Made by a program: the position numbers and the translations under genes
Assembly (NCBI GenBank): GCA_034675505.1
Contig: JAUCDD010000010.1
Coordinates: 1 to 64,000, forward strand
DNA: 64,000 nucleotides
Origin: Melaminivora sp034675505
GTDB lineage: Bacteria > Pseudomonadota > Gammaproteobacteria > Burkholderiales > Burkholderiaceae_C
Reading direction: 5' to 3'
Notes under the pieces: generated by a model
Told to the model about the DNA's origin: nothing
The model's database searches: none
Seen by the model: the letters and a program-made list of their open reading frames with translations, nothing else
Shown: positions 36,025 to 45,621 of the stretch, piece by piece
Position numbering within the stretch: position 1 is the stretch's first letter
Layout of the letters: each line of letters begins with the position of its first letter

Positions 36025-37552
36025 TCAGCGCAGCAGGGCCAGCACGCCCTGCGGCAGTTGGTTGGCCTGCGCCACCATGGCGGTGCCGGCCTGCTGCAGG
36101 ATCTGGTTGCGCGACAGGTTGGCGGTCTCGGCGGCGAAGTCGGCATCCAGGATGCGTCCGCGCGAGGCCGACATGTTCTCCGACGTCACCTGCAGCGCCG
36201 CGATGCTGGTCTCGAAGCGCGACTGCAGGGCGCCCAGCTTGGCACGCTCGCCGGCGATGAAGGACAGCGCCGAGTCCACCGTCTTCAGGGCGTGCGAAGC
36301 CTTGGAGAAGCTGGTGATGTCCAGGTCGGAGACCTTCTTCAGGTCGGAGTTCATCGTGCCAGGCGTGCCTTGCAGCGCGTCAGTGGTCGTGGACACGGCG
36401 CTGAAGGACTTGTCGGAGTCCAGCGTGATGTAGCCGCTCACGGCCACGGCAGGCTCGGAGCCAGCCGCCACCGACAGCTGCAGCCAGGGTTCGGGCCGTG
36501 CCGGACGTGGTCATGTCACCCTTGCCGTCGCCCACCATCTTGGTCACCGTGATGGCACCGGCGTTGGCCGACGCAGCCTTGCCCACGGCGACGGTGTTGC
36601 CGGTGGAATTGGTCAGCACGAGGCCCGTGGCATCCTTGTTCAGTGAGGCCACCACGCCCGTCTTGGACGACTGCTCGTTGATGGCGGCCACGGCGGTGGC
36701 CAGGCCGCTGGCGGTGTTGGTCTCGCTGACCGAGAACGAGATGGTCTTGGGGTCGGCCTTGTTGTCCGACTCCAGCGTGATCGAATATGCGCCGGTGGCG
36801 CCGAACTTCAGCTCGGCCTCGGTGCGCGCCGTGGCGGTAACGCCGGTGTACTGCGTTTGCAGGTTGATGGCCTCGGCCGTGGTCTTGCTGTGGTCGTTGG
36901 CGGTAACGGTGACAGCTTTACTGCCCAGCGCGCCGTTGATGGCGATGGTGCCGCCGGCAACGCCATTGGAGCCGTAGGCGCTGGAAGCGGCCAGCGTGGC
37001 CGTCGCGCTGGCGCCACCCGCGCCGGTGCCCGAAGCCTGGTTGTTGCCATAGGTACTGGTGCGCAGGTTGGCGGTGGCGGCGACGATGGTCTGGTTGGCG
37101 TTGGCGCCCACCTGGAACTGCTGCGTGCCGAAGGCGCCGTCCAGCAGCTTCTGTCCGTTGAATTCGGTGGTCTGCGCCACCCGATCCAGCTCGGACACGA
37201 GCTGGTTCACTTCCTGCTGCAGCGCCTGGCGGTCGCTGGCCGAGTTGGAGGCGTTGGCCGACTGCACGGCCAGTTCGCGCACGCGCTGCAGGATGTCTCC
37301 GGAGGCCTTCATGGCGCCTTCAGCGGTCTGCGCCAGCGAAATGCCGTCGTTGGCATTGCGCACCGCCATGTTCAGGCCGCGGATCTGGCTGGTGAAGCGC
37401 TCGGAGATGGCCAGGCCGGCGGCGTCGTCCTTGGCGCTGTTGATGCGCAGGCCCGACGACAGGCGCTGGATGGAGGTGTTGAGCGAACCCTGGCTGACGC
37501 CCAGATTGCGCTGGGCGGTAAGCGAGGCGACGTTGGTGTTGATGGAGGCCAT
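36025..37552 (-). pseudogene. fliC: Flagellin gene 1, frameshifted
   Basis: A flagellin reading MASINTNVASLTAQRNLGVS at the N-terminus and ending QILQQAGTAMVAQANQLPQG-VLALLR. The reading frame is broken once near 36464-36500. The N-terminal frame runs to about codon 360 (GTARTLAAAVGG), then one base too many shifts it, and the C-terminal D0/D1 part continues in another frame until the stop at 36025. Removing one base restores 508 aa, similar in length to flagellin 2. A good AGGAGA ribosome-binding site and a strong sigma-28 promoter remain. It may be a true null allele or a sequencing error in the GGTGGCGGCTGG run. Confidence 0.9.
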
Positions 37553-37874
37553 AGCGAATCTCCTGTGAGCAAAACTGGCGGAACGATTTCCCTGTGCCAA
37601 CCCCGTGTCAGCCCAGAACAGCGGGAGGAGCACATTGGGTTGCAACCGCCCGTTGATGATGTTTTCGGGTTACATCCGGAAAACTTTAGGGTGGTTTGCA
37701 AAAAAGCCCCCCGTCCAGGCACCGAACAAGAGGACTGCGGGACTTTTGCCCGTCTTATCGGAATAACGGGACGGGCGTTCGGCCTGGAAAATCGCGCCAT
37801 CGTTACCGCCCGGTTCACCGTGGTGGCGTGTCCGGACCAGCAACCACCACTCATCGACCCGCAGGAGTATCCCC
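37553..37874. other. Spacer between the divergent flagellin genes
   Basis: This 322-bp non-coding spacer separates the two flagellin start codons. It contains the sigma-28 promoter of flagellin 1 (37662-37688) and a 7-bp inverted repeat GCCCGTC/GACGGGC (about 37758-37786). I found no convincing sigma-28 promoter towards flagellin 2. It is flanked by long inverted repeats formed by the flagellin 5' ends. Confidence 0.75.
37662..37688 (-). promoter_or_regulatory. Sigma-28 (FliA) promoter of flagellin 1
   Basis: The minus strand reads TAAAGTTT (37681-37688), 11 bp, then CCCGAAAA (37662-37669). The FliA consensus is TAAAGTTT-N11-GCCGATAA, so the -35 is perfect and the -10 matches six of eight. 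It lies 110 bp upstream of the flagellin 1 start codon. Confidence 0.85.
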
Positions 37875-39393
37875 ATGGCCTCCACGATCAACACCAACGT
37901 CGCCTCGCTTACCGCCCAGCGCAATCTGGGCGTCAGCCAGGGTTCGCTCAACACCTCCATCCAGCGCCTGTCGTCGGGCCTGCGCATCAACAGCGCCAAG
38001 GACGACGCCGCCGGCCTGGCCATCTCCGAGCGCTTCACCAGCCAGATCCGCGGCCTGAACATGGCGGCGCGCAATGCCAACGACGGCATTTCGCTGGCGC
38101 AGACCGCTGAAGGCGCCATGAAGGCCTCCGGAGACATCCTGCAGCGCGTGCGCGAACTGGCCGTGCAGTCGGCCAACGCCTCCAACTCGGCCAGCGACCG
38201 CCAGGCGCTGCAGCAGGAGGTGAACCAATTGGTTGCCGAACTGGACCGGGTATCGCAGACCACCGGATTTCAACGGCCAGAAGCTGCTGGACGGCAGCTT
38301 CGGCACGCAGCAGTTCCAGGTGGGCGCCAACGCCAACCAGACCATCGTCGCCGCCACCGCCAACCTGCGCACCAGTACCTATGGCAACAACCAGGTAGCG
38401 GGCACCAACGCCATCGGCGCTGGTCCCACGGGCACCCTGGCCCCGGGCGCCGCCTACGGCGCCAACGGCGTTGTTGCCGGCACCATCACCATCAACGGCG
38501 CGCTGGGCAGCAAGCCGATCACCGTCTCCGCCAACGACCACAGCAAGACCACGGCCGAGGCCATCAACCTGCAGACGCAGTACACCGGCGTCACCGCCAC
38601 GGCGCGCACCGAAGCCGAGCTGAAGTTCACCGCCACCGGCGCATATTCGATCACGCTGGAGTCGGACAACAAGGCCGATCCCAAGACCATCTCGTTCTCG
38701 GTCAGCGAGACCAACACCGCCAGCGGCCTGGCCAACGCCGTGGCCGCCATCAACGAGCAGTCGTCCAAGACGGGCGTGGTGGCCTCGCTGAACAAGGATG
38801 GCGACGGCCTCGTGCTGACCAACGCCACCGGCAACACCGTCGCCGTGGGCAAGACCGCTTCGGCCAATGCTGGCGACATCACGGTGACCAAGATGGTGGG
38901 CGACGGCAAGGGCGATGTGAGCACCGCAGGCACCTCTCAGGCCCTGGGCAGTGGTGGTGCGGCAGGTGCCATCGCCGTGGGCGGCTACGTCACGCTGGAC
39001 TCCGACAAGTCCTTCAGCGCCGTGTCCACGACCACCAATGCGCTGGGTGCAGCGGCCAGCACCCTCAATTCGGACCTGAAGAGAGTGTCCGACGTGGACA
39101 TCTCCAGCTTCTCCAAGGCGACGCACGCCCTGAAGACGGTGGACTCGGCGCTGTCTTTCATCGCCGGTGAGCGTGCCAAGCTGGGCGCCCTGCAGTCGCG
39201 GTTCGAGACCAGCATCACCAGCCTGAACATCACTTCGGAGAACATGTCAGCCTCGCGCTCGCGCATCCTGGACGCCGACTTCGCCGCCGAGACCGCCAAC
39301 CTGGCGCGCGCGCAGATCCTGCAGCAGGCCGGCACCGCCATGGTGGCGCAGGCCAACCAGATCCCGCAAGGCGTGCTGAGCCTGCTGAAATAA
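37875..39393 (+). pseudogene. fliC: Flagellin gene 2, frameshifted
   Basis: A second flagellin, almost identical to flagellin 1 at its 5' end (MASTINTNVASLTAQRNLGV, one codon longer). The frame breaks at about 38264-38270. The DNA reads ACCACCGGATTTCAACGG, where ACC ACC GAT TTC AAC GG would continue the conserved TT(D/E)FNGQKLLDG. The remaining sequence is open to the stop at 39393. Removing one base gives 505 aa. The GCAGGAG ribosome-binding site is good. A glycosyltransferase gene follows 40 bp behind in the same direction. A real mutation and a sequencing error are both possible. Confidence 0.9.
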
Positions 39394-39433
39394 GCCGCCC
39401 TACCCGTCCCGACCCGCCCGGCGCCGCCATCGG

Positions 39434-41787
39434 ATGAAGCCCTCCAGCCCCGACCCCATGACCGGCCGCCTGCAGGCAGCCCTGCACAGCAATGACTGGC
39501 CGCTGCTGGTGCGCCTGTCGCGCCAGGCGTTGCGCAGGAACGGCCGCCACCACACGGCGCACCGGCTGCTGGGGCTGGCGTTGCAAAACAGCGGCGACGT
39601 GCCAGGGGCGCTGAACGCCTACCGGCAAGCCTGCGCCTTCTGGCCACAGGACGCGGAGCTACTCGTCAACCATGCCAACCTGCTGCTGGGCAAGGGGCGG
39701 GCGTCCGAAGCGCTGCCGCTGCTGGAAAAGGCAGTGCAGCTGCGCCCGGAGCACAGCACCTGCTGGAGCAAGCTGTCTGAGTGCTGCTACCCGCTGCAGC
39801 GCCACCAGCAAGGCTTCGATGCCAGCCAGCGCGCCCAGGCCACGGCGCAGACGCTGGAGCAGCGCGTCAGCGCGCTGACGCAATCGGCCATCCACCGGCG
39901 CGAGCTGGGCCAGATTCGCCAGGCCGTCCAGGATTGCCGCCAGGCCATCGAACTGGCTCCTTCCTCGGCCTTCATCTATACCAACTGCCTGCTTTTCATG
40001 CTGGGCGACCCGGCATGCACGGCCAGTGAACTGGCCGAGGTGGCGCGCAGCTTCAGCGAGCGCTTCGAGCAGCCCCTGCTGCCGCGCTGGCCGCACTTCG
40101 AGGCCAGGGACCGCAGCCCGTGGCGGCGTCTGCGCGTGGGCGTCGTTTCGCCCGACCTGCGCAGCCACGCGGTGATGTACTTCGCCGAGGGACTGCTGGC
40201 GCAACTGGACCGGCGGATGTTCGAAGTGGTGGCCTTCTATTTAAGTCCCGCGTCCGATCTGGTCACCACGCGGGTGCAGTGCCACGCGGACGATTTCGTG
40301 CATCTGCACGGCCTCACCGCCGAGCAACAGGCCGACGCGATCGCCGCGCGCGAGATCGACATCGTCATCGACCTGGCCGGCCACACCGGCGGCAACGCCC
40401 TGCTGGCGCTGGCCCACAAGCCGGCGCCGGTGCAACTGAGCACCATCGGCTACCCCGGCACCACCGGCCTGCAGGCGATCGATTGGTGGCTGAGCGACGG
40501 CCTGACCGACCCGGCCCACGCCGGCCAGTGGTACACGGAACGGCTGTACCGCCTGCCCACGCGCTGGGCCTGCTACCGCCCCATGATCCGCAACCCGCTG
40601 TGGCGCTACCAGCCGGCCTATCAGGTGCGGCCCACGCCGGCGCTGGCAAGCGGCCATGTCACCTTCGGCTCGTGCAACAACCTGGGCAAGCTGACCGACG
40701 AGGTGCTGCGCCTTTGGGGCCGCATCCTGCAGGCCGTGCCTGGCTCGCGCCTGCTGATCGAGGGCAAGAACCTGGGGCTGGAGCAAACCGCCGCCGCCTA
40801 CCGCGCGCACTGCGCGGCGCAGGGCATAGACCCCGAGCGGCTGGACCTGGTGGCGCTGGACAGCCGCAACCAGTACCTGACCTACCACCATATCGACATC
40901 GCCCTCGACCCGTTCCCGCTGGTGGGCGGCACCACCACCAGCGACCTGCTGTGGATGGGCGTGCCGCTGGTGACCCTCAACGGCGCCAGCTTGAACAGCC
41001 GCATGAGCGCCGGCTCGCTGGCGCATCTGGGCCGGCACGAGTGGATTGCGCGCAGCCACGAGGAGTACCTGCGCATCGCCACGGAACTGGCCTCGGACGT
41101 GCTGGCGCTGGACGCCACGCGCCAGCAGTTGCGCGGCCAGGTGGAAGCCAGCGTGCTGATGCGCGAGGATGTGTACGTGCGAGAGCTGGAAAGCGCCATG
41201 CGCTGGATGTGGATGGACTGGCTGGCGCGCTCGCAACACCCCGGCTGGAACGATGCCCAGGTGCACGGGCAGATCGACGCGTGGTGGCAACAGGCGCCCG
41301 CGCTGCCCGCGCAGGAGTTTCACGTCGGCGTGGCGCCGGGCGAGCGCATCGCGCTGTCCACCGCCTATCAACGCCTGCAGGCAGTGCTCGACCAGGCCAA
41401 GCGCAAGCACGCGCCACTGGCCGGCAGCGAAGGCGCCAGCGGCATCCTGGCGAACCGCCACTGGGCCGAGGCCACTGAGCTGGCCGAGCGCGTTCTTTGC
41501 GCACGCCCGCACGACGCCGTGGCGCTCACGGTGCTGGCGGAGATCGAGAACGCCCACGGGCACACGGACTTCGGCCGCGTGTACCTGAAGGAGGCACTTC
41601 ATTCGCTGGCCGAGCGCGAAGCCCCTGAGGCCTTGCTCGAACGCACGCGCGCCCACGTGCTGGCGGCGCTGGACTACCTGGACGAGCCGCCCATCGCCCT
41701 GGGCGCAGAGCGCTGCGTCCGCTGCCGGCGCCGCCCGGGGGGCAACTCAACGCACCCGGCGCAGGAACCCCATGGGCGCGACAGTGA
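39434..41787 (+). CDS. GT41 (OGT/SPINDLY-like) glycosyltransferase, candidate flagellin glycosyltransferase
   Basis: A large cytoplasmic protein. TPR-like helices occupy about residues 35-150 (AYRQACAFWPQDAELLVNHA). The GT41 catalytic region follows, with RVGVVSPDLRSHAVMYF, IDLAGHTGGNALLALAHKPA, LSTIGYPGTTGLQAIDWWLS, FGSCNNLGKLTDEVL and LDPFPLVGGTTTSDLLWMGV. These enzymes transfer GlcNAc or related sugars to Ser/Thr. Directly behind flagellin 2, it probably modifies flagellin. Its frame has no stop until 42808, running antisense through two genes. A neighbouring frame stops at 41787, so the end given here assumes a one-base indel near 41.7 kb. Function is well supported, the 3' end is not. 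Confidence 0.85.
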
Positions 41788-42547
41788 CCTGCAGGCGCTG
41801 CTGCATCGCCTCGTCCACCTCGAACCCGGGGTGCGACGGCAGCCACTGGCGCACCCCAGTCTTGGGGTTGTCGCCCACGTCCCAGGGCCGGTCGGCAAAG
41901 AAGCCGTGCGGCATGTCCTCGACGAAGGTATCGAACACCACGCAGTAGCTGCCCACCGACACCAGCGGCGCGTAGGCGTCCAGCTCGGCCAGCACGTGCT
42001 CGTGGGTGTGCATCGAATCGAGCAGCACCAGCACGCGCCGGTGCTGCGCCGCCACGGCCTGTACCTGGCGCACCACGCCCGGGTCGATGGACGAGCCCTC
42101 GATCATCTGGATGCGGCTGGACATGGGATGGGCCTCGATGGCCGCGCGGTTGTGCGCCCGGATGTCGATGTCCAGCCCCAGGACCTTGCGGCCGCTGGCG
42201 CGCGGGTCGAGCGTGCTGCCCGCTTCGATGGCGTCGCACATGTCCAGCAGCGCCAGCATGGAGGCGCTGAGCACCAGCGAGCCGCCGTGCGCGACGCCGG
42301 TTTCGATCACCAGGTCGGGGCGCACGCGCCAGATCAGATCCTGCACGGCCCACATGTCCTGCGGGTACTGGATGATGGGGCGGCCCAGCCAGTCGAAGTT
42401 GTAGACGTACTTGCGCTGCATGGACTCGCGCAGCCATTGCTGCGAAAGATCGCGGAACACATCGTCACGCGCATAGCCGCGCAGGCATTCATCGCGCTCC
42501 CGGGCAAAGAGTTGGGCAGGCGTTGGCATGGATGGGCTTTCGGTCAT
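41747..42547 (-). CDS. CmcI-family SAM-dependent hydroxylase/methyltransferase
   Basis: A 266-aa protein of the cephalosporin-hydroxylase (CmcI)/rhamnosyl O-methyltransferase family. The SAM-binding site is in DLVIETGVAHGGSLVLSA, followed by VLGLDIDIRAHN and VLVLLDSMHTHEHVL. In sugar clusters such proteins are O-methyltransferases. It is the last gene of the sugar operon, 32 bp after the acyltransferase gene. I infer that it methylates a hydroxyl of the sugar or a side chain. Confidence 0.88.
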   Translation of the reverse strand: MTESPSMPTPAQLFARERDECLRGYARDDVFRDLSQQWLRESMQRKYVYNFDWLGRPIIQYPQDMWAVQDLIWRVRPDLVIETGVAHGGSLVLSASMLALLDMCDAIEAGSTLDPRASGRKVLGLDIDIRAHNRAAIEAHPMSSRIQMIEGSSIDPGVVRQVQAVAAQHRRVLVLLDSMHTHEHVLAELDAYAPLVSVGSYCVVFDTFVEDMPHGFFADRPWDVGDNPKTGVRQWLPSHPGFEVDEAMQQRLQVTVAPMGFLRRVR

Positions 42548-42579
42548 GGACTCTCCAGAAAAAGACACGGGCGAATGAC

Positions 42580-43269
42580 TCAACTGCGTGCGCAACGGGC
42601 ACGCGCCGGGTTTCCCAGCACCACCGCGCCGGCGGGCACATCGCGCGTGACCACGGCGCCCGCACCGATGGTGGCGCCCGCACCGATGGTCAGGCGCGGC
42701 AGCACGACTGCGCCGGCGCCGATGAAGGCGTCCTCCTCCACCCGCACGCAGCCGCACAACGTGGCGCCTGGAGCCACGGTGACGCCGCGCCCCAGCACAC
42801 ATTCATGATCGACGCTGGCGCGGTGGTTGACGATGCACATCGCGGCGAGCGTGGCGCGCGCCGCCACCACGGCCATGGCCAGCACCTGCGTGCCCGGCCC
42901 CAGCACCGCCTGCGGGCTGACGCTGGCGCGCGGATGCACGAGTACGGGCACGGCCATGCGTTGGGCCGTGAAGAACTCCTGTGCGCGCATCCTGTGTCCG
43001 CCAGGCCGGCCAATGGCCGCCACTCCGCACAGCCTGGCAGGCAGATCGCCTTGTTGCGCTCGCCACCGCGCCCAGGCCTGCGCACTGGGCAATACCGGCA
43101 CGCCCTCGATCAGGGACGCGGGTGCCTGCTGGTCGATGAACGCCACGACGCGACCGCCCGAATGCGCGAGGATGTCCAGCAACACCGCTGCGTGGCCGGC
43201 GCAGCCCCAGACCACCACGCCCGCGCCTTCCAGCTCCGAGGGCGAGGGCCGCGCGCAGGAGTCAGGCAT
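42580..43269 (-). CDS. NeuD/PglD-like sugar O/N-acyltransferase
   Basis: A 229-aa protein with the N-terminal nucleotide-sugar binding fold of the NeuD/PglD family (VVVWGCAGHAAVLLDIL). A left-handed beta-helix of hexapeptide repeats follows (VSPQAVLGPGTQVLA to VEEDAFIGAGAVVLP). The catalytic His is in IVNHRASVDHECVLG. PglD acetylates the 4-amino group of a UDP-sugar, so here it could acylate the amino sugar made by the neighbouring aminotransferase. It overlaps that gene by eight bases. Confidence 0.88.
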   Translation of the reverse strand: MPDSCARPSPSELEGAGVVVWGCAGHAAVLLDILAHSGGRVVAFIDQQAPASLIEGVPVLPSAQAWARWRAQQGDLPARLCGVAAIGRPGGHRMRAQEFFTAQRMAVPVLVHPRASVSPQAVLGPGTQVLAMAVVAARATLAAMCIVNHRASVDHECVLGRGVTVAPGATLCGCVRVEEDAFIGAGAVVLPRLTIGAGATIGAGAVVTRDVPAGAVVLGNPARARCARS

Positions 43270-44380
43270 GGCCCGTCGCCTCCAGCACGGTGGCGCACAC
43301 GCGGTCCATTTGCTCGCAGGTCATGTCGTGAAAACTCGGCAGGTTGACCGCCCGCTCATGCACGCTGCGCGCATGCGAGCCGGTTGCGGTGGCGGGCATC
43401 CAGGGCAAGGTCGACAAGGGTGCGAAAAACGGCCGCGCGTCGATGTTGGCGCGTGCGAAACACTGCAACAACCCGCTGGCGGGCAGGCCCAGCGCCGGAG
43501 CGGTGACCACCGTCGGCATCCAGGCGCCGATGCGCGTGCCCGCAGGTTCCGGGTTCAGGCTCAGGCCGGGCCCCCCGCCCAGCGCCTGCACGTAGTGCTG
43601 CCAGATCGCACGTTTGCGCTCCACCAGCGATTCGACCCGCCGCAACTGCGCCAGCCCCAGGGCCGCCTGCAGGTTGGACATCTTGTACTTGAAGCCGAGC
43701 ATCTCGGGCCAGAACTGGCGCTGCTGGCCGCGCACCCGGCCATGGTTGGACAAGCTCAGGACCTGCTCGTACAGGCCCGGATCGTCGGTGACGAACATGC
43801 CGCCCTCGCCGGTGCTGAGCGTCTTGGAGCCGTGAAACGAGAACGCGCCAAACGCGCCCATGGCCCCTGCGCGGCGCCCGTGATAGGTCGAGCCGATGGC
43901 CTCGGCCGCATCCTCGACGATGGGAATGCCGTGCTCCCGGCCCAGTGCCAGCAGTTCATCCATGTGGCACAGGTTGCCGTACAAATGCACCGCCATGATG
44001 GCCTTGGTGCGGCCGGTGACGGCCTTGCGCACCAGGGCCGGATCGAGGCACCAGGTGTCGGGCAGGATGTCCACGAACACTGGTGTCGCCCCCAGGTGCA
44101 GCACCGGAGCCACGCTGGCGACCCAATTGGTGTCCGCCAGGATCACCTCGTCGCCCGGCCCGACACCCAGCGCCGCCAGGCCCATGTGCAGGGCGCCCGT
44201 GCAGCTGGACGTGGCGATCGCATGACGCACACCCATGTGGGCTGCAAACGCCTGCTCGAATTGCTCGATGTACTCGTAGCAGCGCGCGCCCCAGCCGTGG
44301 CGCGCGGCGTCGGTCACCAGGGCCACGTCGGCCTCGGTGATGGAAGGGCGGGACAATGGAATTCGTTCAGGCTCGGTCAT
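43262..44380 (-). CDS. DegT/DnrJ/EryC1-family sugar aminotransferase
   Basis: A 372-aa PLP enzyme. The PLP lysine is Lys186 in SFHGSKTLSTGEGG, and the phosphate/ring contacts are in TSSCTGALHMGLAALG and PIVEDAAEAIGS. The closest recognisable group is perosamine/viosamine-type 4-aminotransferases. Because the Lys is present, this is not an RfbH-type 3-dehydrase, which has His there. The ATG at 44380 overlaps the preceding stop as TGATG. It should aminate the 4-keto-6-deoxyhexose made by the dehydratase. Confidence 0.92.
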   Translation of the reverse strand: MTEPERIPLSRPSITEADVALVTDAARHGWGARCYEYIEQFEQAFAAHMGVRHAIATSSCTGALHMGLAALGVGPGDEVILADTNWVASVAPVLHLGATPVFVDILPDTWCLDPALVRKAVTGRTKAIMAVHLYGNLCHMDELLALGREHGIPIVEDAAEAIGSTYHGRRAGAMGAFGAFSFHGSKTLSTGEGGMFVTDDPGLYEQVLSLSNHGRVRGQQRQFWPEMLGFKYKMSNLQAALGLAQLRRVESLVERKRAIWQHYVQALGGGPGLSLNPEPAGTRIGAWMPTVVTAPALGLPASGLLQCFARANIDARPFFAPLSTLPWMPATATGSHARSVHERAVNLPSFHDMTCEQMDRVCATVLEATGHA

Positions 44381-45621
44381 CAAAACATCTCCAGCCGCGG
44401 CACCGCCACGGCGAGCCGCCCACCCCATTGGCGCACGTAGCCCAGTTGCTCGGCCAGTTCGGCGCGCAGGTTCCAGGGCAGCAGCAACACAACGTCAGGG
44501 CGATGCGCGCGCAAGTGCTCCTCGCCCACGATGGGAATGCGGCTGCCCGGCAGGTACTGGCCCTGCTTGGCAGGATTTTTGTCCACTGCATAGGACACCA
44601 GGTCCCCTCGCACACCGGCGAAGTTCAGCAGCGTATTGCCCTTGGCGGCAGCGCCATAGGCCGCCACCCGGATGCCTTGCGCCTGGCACTGCAGCAAAAA
44701 AGTGAGCAACTCACGCTTTATCCGCAAGGGCTGGGACTGGAAATCCCTGTAAAAACCGGCATCCAGCATGCCCTGGGCCTCCTCCAGGGCCAGCAGCTGC
44801 GCCACGCGCGCTGCGCCCGCGCCGGTGACTTGCGCGTGTTGCGGCGCGTCGGCGCGCGCCGCCCACACCCGCAGGCTGCCGCCGTGCGTGGGCAGCTCCT
44901 GCACGTCGATCACCCGCAGCCCGTTGGCGCCACAGATGCGCTGCACCGCCGTCAGGGACAGGTACGAATAATGCTCGTGGTAGGCGGTATCGAACTGGCA
45001 GCCCTGCACCATGCGCAGCAGGTGCGGAAATTCGAACGTGGCCACGCCCTGGGGCTTGAGCAGCTGCGCAAAGCCGGCCACGAAGTCGTTGATGTCCGGA
45101 ACATGCGCCAGCACGTTGTTGGCCACGATCAGGTCCGCCTGGCGCCCGGCTGCCGCCAGCTCCCCGGCCAGCGCCACGCCGAAGAAGCGCTCGACCACCT
45201 CGATGCCCCGACCGCGCGCGGCAGCCGCCGTGCTGGCGGTGGGCTCGATGCCGTAGCACGGGATGCCGGCCTGCCGCACGTATTGCAGCAGGTAGCCGTC
45301 GTTGGAGGCGACCTCGGCCACACAGCTGCCCGCGTGCAGCCCCAGCCGCGCCACCATGTCCGCAACGTAAGCCTGCGCATGCGCCAGCCAGGAGCTGGAG
45401 TAGGAGCTGAAATAGGCGTAGTCCTCGGTGAACAGCGCCTCGCGCCCGGCATGGTCCTCGGTTTGCACCAGCCAACAGTGCTGGCACACCAGCAGGCGCA
45501 GCGGATACCACACCTCGGGCGCACGCAGGGCGGCCTCGCTCAGGTAGGCGTTGGACGGCGGCGCGCTGCCCAGGTCCAGAAACGGCAGGTGCAGCGGCTG
45601 GCCGCAATGTCGGCAGTTCAC
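44380..45621 (-). CDS. Sugar C-methyltransferase (NovU/TylCIII-like)
   Basis: A 413-aa class I SAM-dependent methyltransferase. An N-terminal zinc-binding domain has Cys3/Cys6 (CRHC) and Cys46/Cys49 (CQHC). The SAM domain has VAEVASNDGYLLQYV, and the C-terminal Methyltransf_14 domain has RVAAYGAAAKGNTLLNFAG. Relatives 3-C-methylate (or 5-C-methylate) NDP-4-keto-6-deoxysugars. It overlaps the epimerase gene by ATGA and the aminotransferase gene by TGATG. Confidence 0.92.
   Translation of the reverse strand: MNCRHCGQPLHLPFLDLGSAPPSNAYLSEAALRAPEVWYPLRLLVCQHCWLVQTEDHAGREALFTEDYAYFSSYSSSWLAHAQAYVADMVARLGLHAGSCVAEVASNDGYLLQYVRQAGIPCYGIEPTASTAAAARGRGIEVVERFFGVALAGELAAAGRQADLIVANNVLAHVPDINDFVAGFAQLLKPQGVATFEFPHLLRMVQGCQFDTAYHEHYSYLSLTAVQRICGANGLRVIDVQELPTHGGSLRVWAARADAPQHAQVTGAGAARVAQLLALEEAQGMLDAGFYRDFQSQPLRIKRELLTFLLQCQAQGIRVAAYGAAAKGNTLLNFAGVRGDLVSYAVDKNPAKQGQYLPGSRIPIVGEEHLRAHRPDVVLLLPWNLRAELAEQLGYVRQWGGRLAVAVPRLEMF

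Noticed and set aside
41788..42808. Fusion extension of the glycosyltransferase
   Set aside because: The extension is antisense to well-supported genes and has shadow-like composition; a small indel near 41.7 kb is a simpler explanation.
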